From assembly GCA_938049385.1 (NCBI GenBank), contig CALIBQ010000063.1, positions 1 to 58,626 of the forward strand: DNA of 58,626 bases. The letters are read 5' to 3'. A program made the translations under genes and the position numbers. This stretch comes from an uncultured Anaerolineae bacterium. Its GTDB lineage: Bacteria; Chloroflexota; Anaerolineae; JACIWP01. Below, in pieces: positions 17,516-26,750 of the stretch (positions are counted from its first letter, which is position 1; each line of letters starts with the position of its first letter). The notes below the pieces were generated by a model. The model made no database searches and was not told where the DNA came from. It was given only the letters and a program-made list of their open reading frames with translations.

Positions 17516-18973
17516 ATGACTTTGCACGTGTATAACTCGCTGACCCGGCGCAAAGAGCCTTTCGTCCCTCTGCACGAGGGGAAAGTGGGCATATATGTCT
17601 GCGGCCCGACGGTTTACGGTCATGCCCATCTGGGGCATGCCAAGAGCTATGTGTCCTTTGACGTGGTGGTGCGCTATCTGCGCTATCTGGGCTATCAGGT
17701 GCGCTATGTGCAGAACATCACCGACGTCGGACATTTGACGGATGACGCGGACGCCGGCGAGGACAAAATCCTGAAAAAGGCGCGGCTGGAGCGCTTGGAG
17801 CCGATGGAGCTGGTGGAGATTTACACCCGCTCCTATTTCGAGGACATGGATGCCATGAACGTCCTGCGGCCCAATATCTCGCCGCGCGCCACCTGCCATA
17901 TCCCCGAAATGATCGAGCTGGTGCGCACCCTGCTGGAGAAGGGGCATGCCTATGAGGTGAACGGCTCGGTCTATTTCTCTGTGGAGACCTTCCCGGAATA
18001 CGGCAAGCTGTCAGGCCGGCGCATCGAGGAGCTGGTCGAGGCGGTGCGCATCGAGGCCAACCCTGAGAAGCGGCATCCGGCGGACTTTGCCCTCTGGAAG
18101 CGCGCCGAGCCGGGGCATATCCTGCGCTGGCCCAGCCCCTGGGGGTGGGGATATCCCGGCTGGCATATCGAGTGCTCGGTCATGTCCACCAAATACCTGG
18201 GCCAGCCGTTCGATATCCACGGTGGGGGGCTGGAGAACCAATTCCCGCATCACGAGTGCGAGATCGCCCAGTCGGAGGCGGCCGCCGGCGTGCCCTTCGC
18301 CCGCTACTGGCTCCACAACAACATGGTCACTGTCAACGGCGTCAAGATGGGTAAGTCGCTGGGCAACTTCGTTACCCTCAAGGAGGCGTTCCAGCGCTAT
18401 TCGCCGCTGGCGGTGCGCTTCTTCGTGCTGAGCAGTCACTACCGCTCGCCGCTGGACTTTTCCGAGCCGGCATTGGAGGCCGCCGAGCGCGGGCTGGAGC
18501 GCCTGCATATCGCCGTGCGGCTGGTGCGCGATGCGCTGACACGCGCCGGCCAGCCCACCGATGACCCCGACCCGAAGGTCGTGCGCGTGCTGGAGGAGCA
18601 CAAAGCGCGCTTCCTGGAGGCGATGGATGATGACTTCGGCACGCCGCAGGCGCTGGCGGCGCTGTTCGAGCTGACGCGCGAGACCAACACGTGGATCAAC
18701 AGCGGCCGTCCCCTTTCCGCCGCCTCGCTGGCCGCCATCCATCAGTTGTACAATGAGCTGGCCGGCGATGTGCTGGGTCTCCTGCCGGCCAAGTTTGAGG
18801 ATGCGGCCGGCGCCGACCTGACCGGTCAGCTCGTCCAGCTCCTCATCGAACTGCGGCAGGAAGCGCGCCAGGCTAAGGATTATGCGCGCGCCGACCACAT
18901 CCGACAGCGGCTCAACGAGATGGGCATTATCCTCGAGGACGGCCCCGAGGGCACACGCTGGCGCATGCGCTGA
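17516..18973 (+). CDS. cysS: Cysteinyl-tRNA synthetase
   Basis: A 485-residue class I synthetase. [21 protein letters not shown] carries the HIGH signature and the zinc-binding cysteine. GWHIECSVM and [18 protein letters not shown] complete the zinc/cysteine site. The second signature reads KMGKSLGN instead of KMSKS, a tolerated variant. The C-terminal DALR/anticodon region is present, including the [20 protein letters not shown] helix. ATG 17516 has GGAGAGGAGATGAG upstream. It begins 4 nt after gltX, the usual gltX-cysS-rlmB order. Confidence 0.96.
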   Translation: MTLHVYNSLTRRKEPFVPLHEGKVGIYVCGPTVYGHAHLGHAKSYVSFDVVVRYLRYLGYQVRYVQNITDVGHLTDDADAGEDKILKKARLERLEPMELVEIYTRSYFEDMDAMNVLRPNISPRATCHIPEMIELVRTLLEKGHAYEVNGSVYFSVETFPEYGKLSGRRIEELVEAVRIEANPEKRHPADFALWKRAEPGHILRWPSPWGWGYPGWHIECSVMSTKYLGQPFDIHGGGLENQFPHHECEIAQSEAAAGVPFARYWLHNNMVTVNGVKMGKSLGNFVTLKEAFQRYSPLAVRFFVLSSHYRSPLDFSEPALEAAERGLERLHIAVRLVRDALTRAGQPTDDPDPKVVRVLEEHKARFLEAMDDDFGTPQALAALFELTRETNTWINSGRPLSAASLAAIHQLYNELAGDVLGLLPAKFEDAAGADLTGQLVQLLIELRQEARQAKDYARADHIRQRLNEMGIILEDGPEGTRWRMR

Positions 18974-18988
18974 TGGAACAATTCGACC

Positions 18989-19747
18989 ATGATGATTGAC
19001 CTGCTGTACGGCCGCAACGCGGTGCGGGAAGCTTTGCGTGCCGGCCGGCGGCGCATCTATGCCGTCTACCTCGCAGAGGGCGCCAAAGTGCGCGATGCGC
19101 TGGCCGAGATCGTGGAGATGGCGGAGCGCGCCGGCGTGCCGGTGCGCACGGCCCCGCGCGAGCAGATGGATAAGCGCCTGGCCGGCGCCAAGCATCACGG
19201 CATCCTGGCCGAAACTTCCCCGTACCCGTATGTTTCCCTGCGCGAACTCCAGGAACTGTGCGCGCGGCGCGCTCCACCGCCGCTGATGCTCCTGCTGGAC
19301 CACCTGCAGGACCCGCAGAACGTGGCAACCCTGCTCCGCACGGCCGAGGCGCTGGGCGTGGACGGCGTGGTACTGCCGGCGCATCGGGCGGCCGGCGTGA
19401 CGCCGGCGGTGGTGAACGCGTCCGCCGGCGCGGTGGAGCACCTGCGCATCGCCCAGGAGACCAACCTGGTGCGCGCCATGCAGGCACTGCAGGAGGCCGG
19501 CCTGTGGCTGGTGGGGGTGGAGCTGGCGCCCGGGGCCAGGCTGTATGTGGAAGCGGACCTCACCGGTCCATTGGGTCTGGTGGTCGGGAGCGAGGGGGAG
19601 GGCATGAGCCGGCTGGTGCGCGAGACCTGTGACTTCCTGGTCTATCTTCCCATGGTCGGCAGGGTGAATTCATTGAACGCGGCAGTGGCCGGCTCGGTTG
19701 CCCTGTACGAGGTTTGGCGTCAGCGCGCGCAAAGGGCACGCGGTTGA
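18989..19747 (+). CDS. rlmB: 23S rRNA (guanosine-2'-O-)-methyltransferase RlmB
   Basis: A 252-residue SpoU-class enzyme that methylates a 23S rRNA peptidyl-transferase-loop guanosine (G2251 in E. coli numbering). The N-terminal L30e-like RNA-binding domain starts LLYGRNAVREALRAGRR and includes AGAKHHGILAET. Knot motifs are LLDHLQDPQNVATLLRTAEALG, VVGSEGEGMSRLV and GRVNSLNAAVAGSVALYE. The start is one of two adjacent ATGs (18989 or 18992), with only a weak ribosome binding site, so coupling to cysS 15 nt upstream is likely. Confidence 0.92.
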   Translation: MMIDLLYGRNAVREALRAGRRRIYAVYLAEGAKVRDALAEIVEMAERAGVPVRTAPREQMDKRLAGAKHHGILAETSPYPYVSLRELQELCARRAPPPLMLLLDHLQDPQNVATLLRTAEALGVDGVVLPAHRAAGVTPAVVNASAGAVEHLRIAQETNLVRAMQALQEAGLWLVGVELAPGARLYVEADLTGPLGLVVGSEGEGMSRLVRETCDFLVYLPMVGRVNSLNAAVAGSVALYEVWRQRAQRARG

Positions 19748-19767
19748 GCAGAGAAGGGAGCGGCAGG

Positions 19768-20703
19768 ATGGAACTAGGCATAATTGGATTGGGGCGCATG
19801 GGTGCCAACATGGCGCGCCGGCTCCTGCGCGGCGGCCATCGCGTAGTGGGCTATAACCGCAGTCCGGAGAAGACCCTGGCACTGGTGCCGGAGGGGCTGG
19901 AGCCGGCCTATTCGATTGCAGAGCTGGTCTCGCGGCTGTCCCGGCCGCGCGTGGTGTGGTGCATGGTGCCGGCCGGCGAGACCACGGAGCAGACACTGAC
20001 TGAGGCGTCCGCGCGGCTGGAGGCCGGCGATGTGCTGGTGGACGGCGGGAATTCCTTTTACCGGGACACCCTGCGGCGCGCCGAGCAGTTCACTGCTCGC
20101 GGACTGCATTTTGTGGACGTGGGGACCAGCGGCGGCATCTGGGGCCTGTCCCAGGGCTACAGCCTGATGGTGGGCGGCGCGCAGGAGGCGGTGGAACTCC
20201 TGCGGCCGGCCTTGGAAACGCTGGCGCCGGCACCGGATAAGGGATGGGGTCATGTGGGGCCGACAGGCGCCGGCCACTTCGTGAAAATGGTGCACAACGG
20301 CATCGAGTACGGCATGATGCAGGCCTACGCCGAGGGCTTCGAAATCCTGCACTCCAAAAAGGAGTTTGCCCTGGACCTGCATCAGGTGGCCGAGATATGG
20401 CGCTACGGCAGTGTGGTGCGCTCCTGGCTGTTAGACCTGATCGCCCAAGCGCTGGCGGAAGATGTGAACTTACGGGAAATTGCCCCGTACGTGGAGGATT
20501 CGGGCGAGGGCCGCTGGACGGTGAAAGAGGCCGTTGACCTGGATGTGCCGGCGCCGGTCATCACCCTGTCGCTGATGGCGCGCTTCATCTCCCGGCGGGA
20601 AGACAGCTACGCGGCGCGGCTGTTGGCGGCCATGCGCCAGCAGTTCGGCGGGCACGCGGTGCGCCGCGCCGGTGGGGAGGAGCCGCATGCCGAGAATGCC
20701 TGA
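19768..20703 (+). CDS. gnd: 6-phosphogluconate dehydrogenase, NAD-type short form
   Basis: A 311-residue decarboxylating dehydrogenase converting 6-phosphogluconate to ribulose 5-phosphate. MELGIIGLGRMGANMARRLL is the dinucleotide-binding start; DVGTSGGIWGL and GAGHFVKMVHNGIEYGMMQ carry the substrate and catalytic residues. The short length and GIWGL/IEYGMMQ pattern match the YqeC/GndA-like branch, often NAD-dependent, rather than the ~470-residue form. ATG 19768 follows AAGGGAGCGG. It leads gnd-zwf-pgl, the complete oxidative pentose phosphate branch in tight coupling, with zwf starting inside its last codons. Confidence 0.93.
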   Translation: MELGIIGLGRMGANMARRLLRGGHRVVGYNRSPEKTLALVPEGLEPAYSIAELVSRLSRPRVVWCMVPAGETTEQTLTEASARLEAGDVLVDGGNSFYRDTLRRAEQFTARGLHFVDVGTSGGIWGLSQGYSLMVGGAQEAVELLRPALETLAPAPDKGWGHVGPTGAGHFVKMVHNGIEYGMMQAYAEGFEILHSKKEFALDLHQVAEIWRYGSVVRSWLLDLIAQALAEDVNLREIAPYVEDSGEGRWTVKEAVDLDVPAPVITLSLMARFISRREDSYAARLLAAMRQQFGGHAVRRAGGEEPHAENA

Positions 20704-22159
20704 CGCGCCGGCGGTGCTGGTCATCTTCGGTGCTTCCGGCGACCTGACCCAACGCAAGCTGGTGCCGGCGCTGTTCAGCCTGCACTGCGCCGGCCTTCTG
20801 CCGGAAAAGCTGGAAATCGTGGGGGTAGCCCGCTCCCCGCTGACCGATGAGGAGTTCCGCCGGCGCATGCTGGAGGGTGCTCGGGCGTACGCCCGCCTGT
20901 CGCCGGGCCAGTGCGCTCGTTGGGAAGAGTTTGCCCCGCGCCTGCATTACCGCCACTTGGATTACGAGGCGGACGAATCGTACCAGGCTCTGCGGGCATG
21001 GCTGGAGGAGCTGGCCCGGAAGCAGGATGTTGGTGCAGAGCATGCCCGCCGGCTGTTTTACCTCGCCACACCGCCGGCGCTCTATGTGCCCATCATCCGT
21101 CATTTGGGGGCGGCCGGCCTTTCCCACAGCGAGGCCGGCTGGACGCGCATCGTGGTCGAGAAGCCCTTTGGACACGACCTCGCCAGCGCGCGGGCGCTGA
21201 ACGCGGAACTGCACCATTACTTTGCCGAGGAGCAGATATACCGCATTGACCATTACCTCGGCAAGGAAACGGTCCAGAACCTGCTGGTCTTCCGCTTTGC
21301 CAACACCATTTTCGAGCCGCTGTGGAACCGCACGTACATTGACCATGTGCAGATCACGGTGGCGGAATCCATCGGCGTTGGGCACCGCGCCGGCTATTAC
21401 GATCAGGCCGGCGTCCTGCGGGACATGTTCCAGAATCATCTGATGCAGTTGCTGACCCTGACGACGATGGAGCCGGCGGCCGCCTTCGACGCCAAATGCC
21501 TGCGGGACGAAAAGGCCAAGGTACTGCGCGCCGTCCGGCCGGTGGATGCCCGCCGCGACAGCGTGCGGGGACAGTACTGGGGCTATCGGGAGGAGTCGGG
21601 CATCGCGCCGGCCTCGCGCACTGCTACCTACGGCGCCCTGCGGCTGTACATTGACAACTGGCGTTGGCGGGACGTGCCCTTTTTCCTGCGCTCCGGCAAG
21701 CGCCTGGCGCAGAAGACCAGCGAGATACTGATTCGGTTCAAGGCGGTGCCGCATTTGATGTTTGAGCTGATGGAAGGGCGCAGTCTGCCGGCCAACTCGC
21801 TGGTCATCTGCATCCAGCCGGATGAGGGGTTCCATCTGCACTTCGAGGTGAAGGTGCCGGGCGCCGGCATGCTCACCAAATCGGTCAACATGGAGTACCA
21901 CTACGCCGCCGAGGGCATTGTCCTCCCGGACGCCTATGAGCGCCTGCTCCTGGACGCACTGCAGGGCGACGCGTCCTTGTTCGCGCGGGCGGATGAGATC
22001 GAGCGCTCCTGGGAGCTGATTGACCCCATCGTCGCGGCATGGGATGCCGATGAGGTGCCGCTGTACTTCTATGAGCCAGGGAGCTGGGGGCCGGCGGAGG
22101 CGGAGGCACTGCTGGCGGAGTCCGGCCGGCGCTGGAGCCTGGGCTGTCAGGGCGGGTAA
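20687..22159 (+). CDS. zwf: Glucose-6-phosphate 1-dehydrogenase
   Basis: A 490-residue, full-length enzyme that oxidises glucose 6-phosphate and makes NAD(P)H. The nucleotide loop is VIFGASGDLTQRKL, the substrate motif is RIVVEKPFGHDL, and the active-site motif is RIDHYLGKE. RSGKRLAQKTSEI is also characteristic. ATG 20687 follows GGGGAGGAG and overlaps the gnd end; ATG 20696 is an alternative. Together with gnd upstream and pgl downstream it completes the oxidative branch. Confidence 0.96.
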   Translation: MPRMPDAPAVLVIFGASGDLTQRKLVPALFSLHCAGLLPEKLEIVGVARSPLTDEEFRRRMLEGARAYARLSPGQCARWEEFAPRLHYRHLDYEADESYQALRAWLEELARKQDVGAEHARRLFYLATPPALYVPIIRHLGAAGLSHSEAGWTRIVVEKPFGHDLASARALNAELHHYFAEEQIYRIDHYLGKETVQNLLVFRFANTIFEPLWNRTYIDHVQITVAESIGVGHRAGYYDQAGVLRDMFQNHLMQLLTLTTMEPAAAFDAKCLRDEKAKVLRAVRPVDARRDSVRGQYWGYREESGIAPASRTATYGALRLYIDNWRWRDVPFFLRSGKRLAQKTSEILIRFKAVPHLMFELMEGRSLPANSLVICIQPDEGFHLHFEVKVPGAGMLTKSVNMEYHYAAEGIVLPDAYERLLLDALQGDASLFARADEIERSWELIDPIVAAWDADEVPLYFYEPGSWGPAEAEALLAESGRRWSLGCQGG

Positions 22160-22180
22160 AGCGGTATCAGGAGGTTAGGC

Positions 22181-22942
22181 GTGACGGTCGAGGTGCAGGT
22201 CCTGCCCACCGCGCAGGACGCGGCGATGGAAGCGGCGAGGCGCTTCGTAGCATTCGGCCAGGAAGCCATCGCCGCGCGCGGTCGGTATGCGGCCGCGCTG
22301 GCCGGCGGGAGCACGCCGGCGCCGCTCTACCTCCTGCTGGGTCAGCCTGCCTGGCGGGATGCGCTCCCGTGGGAGCAGGTACACCTCTTCTGGGGGGACG
22401 AGCGCTGTGTGCCCCCCGACCATCCCGACAGCAACTACGGCCTGGCCTGGCGGGAATGGCTCTCCCATGCGGATGTCCCGCCGGCCAATATCCATCGCGT
22501 GCACTGCGAGGAAGACCCGGAACGGGCCGCAAAGCGCTACGAGGAGGAACTGCGCGCCTTTTTCGGGGAAGAGCCGGCCTTCGACCTGGTATTTCTCGGG
22601 GTCGGGGAAGATGGGCACACGGCGTCCATATTCCCCAGCACGCCGGCGGTGATGGAAAGCCGGCGCTGGGTCATGGCGAACCACCGGCTGGGGGATCCGA
22701 CGCCGCGCGTGACCCTGACCCTGCCGGTGCTGAATGCGGCGCGCCATGTGGTCTTTCTGGTAACGGGCGCTCGCAAGGCCGTGGTGGTCTGCCGCATCCT
22801 GCTGGACCCGACATTACACCGCAGTGCACTGCCGGCGGCGCGAGTGCGCCCCTGGGCCGGTTCCGTGACCTGGCTGTTGGATGAGCCGGCGGCCGCCCTA
22901 TGGAAGGATATGCGAGCTTCATCTCATGCGCAAGGTGTATAG
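22181..22942 (+). CDS. pgl: 6-phosphogluconolactonase
   Basis: A 253-residue DevB-type lactonase hydrolysing 6-phosphogluconolactone, the step between zwf and gnd. Motifs: ALAGGSTPAPLYLLL, HLFWGDERCVPPDHPDSNYG and FLGVGEDGHTASIFP. The GTG start at 22181 lies 6 nt after AGGAGG, 21 nt behind zwf. The closeness of all three pathway genes suggests one transcript. Confidence 0.95.
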   Translation: MTVEVQVLPTAQDAAMEAARRFVAFGQEAIAARGRYAAALAGGSTPAPLYLLLGQPAWRDALPWEQVHLFWGDERCVPPDHPDSNYGLAWREWLSHADVPPANIHRVHCEEDPERAAKRYEEELRAFFGEEPAFDLVFLGVGEDGHTASIFPSTPAVMESRRWVMANHRLGDPTPRVTLTLPVLNAARHVVFLVTGARKAVVVCRILLDPTLHRSALPAARVRPWAGSVTWLLDEPAAALWKDMRASSHAQGV

Positions 22943-22943
22943 T

Positions 22944-24242
22944 ATGCAGGCACTTCCGTCTCACGTCCGCCGCAACATGATTATGCTGGTAGGCAACTAC
23001 GTCGCCTTCGGCGTTGGGCTGGCCTTTTTCAGCTCCAACACCGTCATGCCCGTCTTCCTGCGCTATCTGACGTCCTCCAACCCGCTGATCGGCCTCATCA
23101 CGGCCCTGCAGTCGGTCGGCTGGCTGACGACGCAGTTGGTGGCGGCGCGCTGGATCCACAATAAGCCGCGCCGCAAGCCCTATCTGATTTATTTTTCCCT
23201 GGGCGCGCCGGCGGCATATACGGTGCTGGCGCTGGCACTGTTCGGCATCCCGGCCGACCGAAACGCACTCCTACTGGGGGTGTTCGTCCTGTGTGTGCTG
23301 GTGGCGGCGCTGGTGGACGGCCTGATCGGCGTCCCCTGGCTGGATTTCTTCGGCCGGGCGGTGCCGGCGTCGGTGCGCGGCCGGCTGATGGGGGTGGAGG
23401 AACTGCTCTTCGCCATCTGTTCCATTGGGGTAGGGGCAATCGTCGCCTATTATCTCAGCCCGAGTGCGCCGGCGTTCCCGCTGAACTTTGCCTGGCTGGC
23501 CGTCTTTGCCGCGGTCGCATATTGGGTCGCGCTGGTCTTTTTCCTGCCGCTGTACGAGCCGGCGGATCCCAATCCCTCTTCCGAGGCCCAGCCGTCCTGG
23601 AGCGAATATCTTCCCTTACTGCGCCACATCCTGGGCACGGACCGGCACTTCGTGGTGTGGATGGCGGTGCGGGTGCTGGGTGGGTTCTTCGGCCTGGCAC
23701 TGCCGTTCTTCGTGCTGTACGCCACGCGCGAGCTGGGCCTGCCGGCCAGCCTGACCGGTGCCTTTCTCTCCGCCCAGGTGATCGGCTCCGCCGTCGGCAG
23801 TCTGGTGCTGGGCTATGTGTACGACCGGCGGGGGAGCCGGCTCATCATTCGGGTGGTGCTGGTCATCAGCGCCGGGGTGCTGGCGGCGGCCCTGCTGGCT
23901 CCGCTTCTGCGCCACGCCGGCCCGCTCCTGCAGGCCTTCTTTGTGCTCATATTTTTCTTCCTGGGCATCAGCGCGTCCAGCACCGCCGGCTTTTTCATCG
24001 GCCATATGAACTTCATCATCGATTATGCGCCGCCGGCCCAACGCCCCTTGTACATTGGCCTCTCCAACACGCTGGCCGGCCCGGTCTCGTTCGCCTCCAT
24101 CCTGGGCGGCTTGATACTGCAGGTCTCCTCCTACAGCGTGCTGTTCATAGTGACGCTGGCCTTTATCCTGGCGGCACTGCTGTTGAGCGCCCGACTGCCC
24201 GAGCCGAAGCGGGCGCTGAAACGGGAGACTGCGCCGGCGTAA
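22944..24242 (+). CDS. Major facilitator superfamily transporter
   Basis: A 432-residue polytopic membrane protein with about 12 hydrophobic segments. The loop between helices 2 and 3 reads RWIHNKPRRKPYL, a loose version of the MFS A-motif; another basic cytoplasmic loop, VYDRRGSRLIIR, follows in the second half. ATG 22944 lies 1 nt after the pgl stop, with AAGGTG correctly spaced; ATG 22926 would lie inside pgl. The substrate is unknown. Its place behind the pentose phosphate genes suggests a sugar-related or general efflux role, but nothing in the sequence proves it. It ends 4 nt from the convergent amidohydrolase gene. Confidence 0.85.
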   Translation: MQALPSHVRRNMIMLVGNYVAFGVGLAFFSSNTVMPVFLRYLTSSNPLIGLITALQSVGWLTTQLVAARWIHNKPRRKPYLIYFSLGAPAAYTVLALALFGIPADRNALLLGVFVLCVLVAALVDGLIGVPWLDFFGRAVPASVRGRLMGVEELLFAICSIGVGAIVAYYLSPSAPAFPLNFAWLAVFAAVAYWVALVFFLPLYEPADPNPSSEAQPSWSEYLPLLRHILGTDRHFVVWMAVRVLGGFFGLALPFFVLYATRELGLPASLTGAFLSAQVIGSAVGSLVLGYVYDRRGSRLIIRVVLVISAGVLAAALLAPLLRHAGPLLQAFFVLIFFFLGISASSTAGFFIGHMNFIIDYAPPAQRPLYIGLSNTLAGPVSFASILGGLILQVSSYSVLFIVTLAFILAALLLSARLPEPKRALKRETAPA

Positions 24243-24246
24243 TGGG

Positions 24247-25644
24247 CTACTGGACAAGGCGTACCACTGCCGGCAAGTTCACCCGATAGGCCCGACAAGG
24301 GTCGAGGGGCAGAAGGGCCGGCTCCGCCTCCTGCAAGCGTGCTGTGATATCGGCCAGGGTTTGTTCGCTCTTGGGGATGTTCGGCGCGTCCAGGGCTACC
24401 CGGATGCGCCGGCGCTCTCCACATACGGTGATGGGTTCGCCGGCGTCCGGCCCGTACAGCATTGTCAGGAGCGCTTCGCGCCCGTACACGGCTTCGCCGC
24501 CAATGAGCACCAACTGCACATCCTGGGCGCGGGCGGAGACGACCGCCGAGTACGGGTCCCCGGGCGCGCCGGCGATGACCGCAATATCCGCCAGGTAACC
24601 GGGGGTGATGCGCCCCAGCCGGCCGTCCAGCCCCAACTGCCCAGCGGGGTGCGTGGTGACCATCTGTACCAGCGTGGAGGCAGTGATAGCGCCGGCGAAG
24701 CGCTCCCTGTTCAGCGCCTCCGTCGTGTTCAGCTCTCGCAGGATATCGTACGAGCCGGTGAGGGTCCAATCCGGCGCCAGGGATACCTGTAGTCCTAACG
24801 CCAGCGCCGGCCGCGGGTCCAGCGTGGCGCCGTACAGGCGCAGGTTACTGCGCGGCGACCAGACCAGCGATGCGCCGGCGGAGCGCATGGCCTGAAATTC
24901 TGCGGGGCCGTAGGGGATGCCGTGGATGATGACGCTGGCCGGCAGAAGCCTCCAGCTCTGCCATGTGGTGAATTCGGCCAGCGAGGCATCGTCCGTCCCC
25001 TCGCTGAGGTGGATGATGACGCGGGTATAGGCGCTGCTCGCGACGCGCCGGCGGATGGCCTCGCGCTCCACCTCGCTCAGCCTCATAGGGAATACCTCGG
25101 TGCGCAGTGCCGGGTTGATGCGCTCAGGGTTGCGCACGAGGATGCGGGGGTGGGCGTAGCAGGCCCAGTAATCGGTCGGATAGGCGCCCTGCTGAGCCGT
25201 ACTGCCGGCAAGCAGGCTCCGCACCTCCGCGTATTTCCACATCTCGCACATCAGGCCTTGCGACTGCAGGGCGGAGAAGCGCTCTCGAAAGGCGATGTAC
25301 GCGGGGTGGCTCTGCCATGCATACCGGTTGGGGAAGGTCTGCCCGAAGGAGAGTTCTGGGAAGATGTTGTAGGGTGGGTGGTCGTGGGCATTCACCAGGC
25401 CGGGCAGGATGAGGCCGCTGGCCTCCACGATGGGCATGCCGGCCGGGCGGCTCGTGGTCACGTCGGCGATATACTGTCCCTGGACGACCACATAGGCGTC
25501 GGGAACGACTGTGTCGGGCGTCAGGACGGTGCCGTGCAGGGCAAATGGCGTGGACGCCGGCGATCCGATATCCTCGTCCCCGCGCGGCTCCAGCTTGAAC
25601 GCATCGAAGGAGTAGAACACCACGCCGCGCAGGAAAGCCAGCAA
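24247..25644 (-). pseudogene. Amidohydrolase part of a split secreted protein
   Basis: Downstream fragment of a gene interrupted by one stop codon. From TTG 25644 it encodes 465 residues. A short OB-fold remainder (VVFYSFDAFKLEPRG) is followed by an amidohydrolase barrel: LILPGLVNAHDHPP with metal-binding histidines, VIIHGIPYG, SNLRLYG, APDWTLTGSYDILRELN, then GRLGRITPGYLADIAVI near the end. The frame is identical to that of 25663-26208, and only TAA 25665-25663 separates them. Read through, the pair gives about 650 residues with a signal peptide, an OB domain and a hydrolase. Independent translation from TTG would lack a signal peptide and has no good ribosome binding site. The substrate is unknown. 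Confidence 0.75.
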
Positions 25645-25662
25645 ATCGCCGGCGTGCGGCAG

Positions 25663-26208
25663 TTACCAGGTGTCTGCACGGCTTCCCACTCTGGCCGCGC
25701 CGGCGCCGTCTGAGGCTTCCCATTCACCGAATCCCAGCGCCGCGGAGCTTATGGTGACCGGGCCGAGGTCAATCAGCACCCCTTCGTATGCCTCGGCGGC
25801 CATGTCGGCACAGGGAACCTGCAGGGCCGGCGGCAGAGGCTGTCCACGTGCCAGCAAGACGTACTCCTGGACGTTGGTCAGCTCGGTGAAGCCGTGGTAC
25901 TCCTCGACTTGAGCGCGCAGGAGTAGTGCGTCGCCCGGGGCGGGGCGGTGTTCGAGGTCGTAGACATAGATGCCGCTCCAAGGGCCGCCGGCCGGCTCGG
26001 CGATGACGTACCCCTGACGGTATACCGCGGTAACGATGCCCTGGGCGGTGACGATCTGGCCGGCCAGCGAGGAGGCGCCGTCGGGCGCGGTCGTGAACTG
26101 GATGGTATGGATAGGGATGGGTTCATCGCCGGGGCCGGCCTGCGCGGGACAGGGGATGCCGGTGAACAGGAGCATGATGATGCCTGCAGTGATCAGGACC
26201 TTTCGCAC
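25663..26208 (-). pseudogene. Signal peptide and OB-fold part of the split amidohydrolase
   Basis: 181 residues from GTG 26208, which has CGGAGG upstream. A signal peptide (MRKVLITAGIIMLLFTGIP, likely cleaved after AQA) is followed by an OB-like domain seen in secreted nuclease/esterase-type proteins: GQIVTAQGIVTAVYRQGYVIAEP, GIYVYDLEH, VEEYHGFTELTNVQEY. It ends abruptly at DTW-stop, just where family members continue with an aromatic residue and the next strand. That continuation (LPHAGDLLAFLRGVVFYSF) is encoded in frame immediately after the TAA. A single base change (TAC or TAT to TAA), an assembly error or recoding would explain this. Confidence 0.75.
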
Positions 26209-26248
26209 AGCAAGCCTCCGGAGAGAAAACGGCCGGCGCGTCGTGGGT

Positions 26249-26254
26249 ATTATA
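26249..26254 (-). promoter_or_regulatory. Extended -10 promoter of the split amidohydrolase gene
   Basis: TATAAT on the minus strand preceded by TGG (TCTGGTATAAT). The -35 position is poor (AGGTGA), typical of an extended -10 promoter. The leader to GTG 26208 is about 35 nt. Confidence 0.65.
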
Positions 26255-26265
26255 CCAGAAATAGA

Positions 26266-26292
26266 GGATGATCACCTGGGGGGTGACCATCC
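26266..26292. promoter_or_regulatory. Inverted repeat over the -35 region
   Basis: GGATGATCACC / GGTGACCATCC, 11-nt arms with one mismatch and a 5-nt centre. It covers the -35 position of the minus-strand promoter at 26249. It may be a repressor operator; a hairpin at the edge of repeat copy 3 is the alternative. Confidence 0.45.
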
Positions 26293-26296
26293 TAGG

Positions 26297-26437
26297 CTCA
26301 TCGCCTGACAGTTGAAACTGCGGCTAGGCCTGCGAAGTCGGCCGGCGCCGACTGCGCGAAGCCTGCGCAGGCTTCGCAGTTGCTGCCGCGGCTTCAGCCG
26401 CCAGGCCGCTTCTCCACAGTTGTATGGTTGGACTCTT
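26297..26437 (+). repeat. Intergenic structured repeat, copy 3
   Basis: Very similar to copy 1: CTCATCGCC, CAGTTGAAACTGCGGCT, GCGAAGTCGGCCGGCGCCGAC, GCCTGCGCAGGC, GCCGCGGCTTCAGCCGCCAG, CCACAGTTGTATGGTTGGACT. A CTTTCAACACCC box follows, and TTGACA begins at 26460. The -10 position (CATTCT at 26483) is poor, so this promoter may be weak or dead. Confidence 0.8.
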
Positions 26438-26561
26438 TCAACACCCGTGCCCTGCCGATTTGACAAAACCGCCTCCGTATCCCATTCTGTCTGCCGAACG
26501 TCTTTCTTTTGCAGAATCATGCGATTGCATCCTATGGAAATGGGGGACCGATAACAGCTAG

Positions 26562-26750
26562 ATGAAGCGTCCATGGACTTGGATAGGAAGCATTATCGTC
26601 CTGGTGCTGGCCGGGTTGTTCTGGCTTGCGGCCGGCGCGTTTCAGCCGCCGGCGCGCCATACCGCCCCAGCCGGCGGTCTTCTGGGGGAATATCCTCATG
26701 GATGGCGCGAATGTTCCCGCCGGCTCACCGATCACCGCCTTCGTGTATGA
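26562..26750 (+). pseudogene. Signal-peptide fragment, out of frame with the following gene
   Basis: ATG 26562 encodes a good signal peptide (MKRPWTWIGSIIVLVLAGL, then FWLAAGAFQPPA) but then runs into unrelated residues and stops at 26750. The next gene, in the +1 frame, lacks a signal peptide, and its frame is open across this segment. The two fit together if one base is skipped between about 26630 and 26670. This is probably the true N-terminus of the DNRLRE protein, disconnected by a frameshift. Confidence 0.65.
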
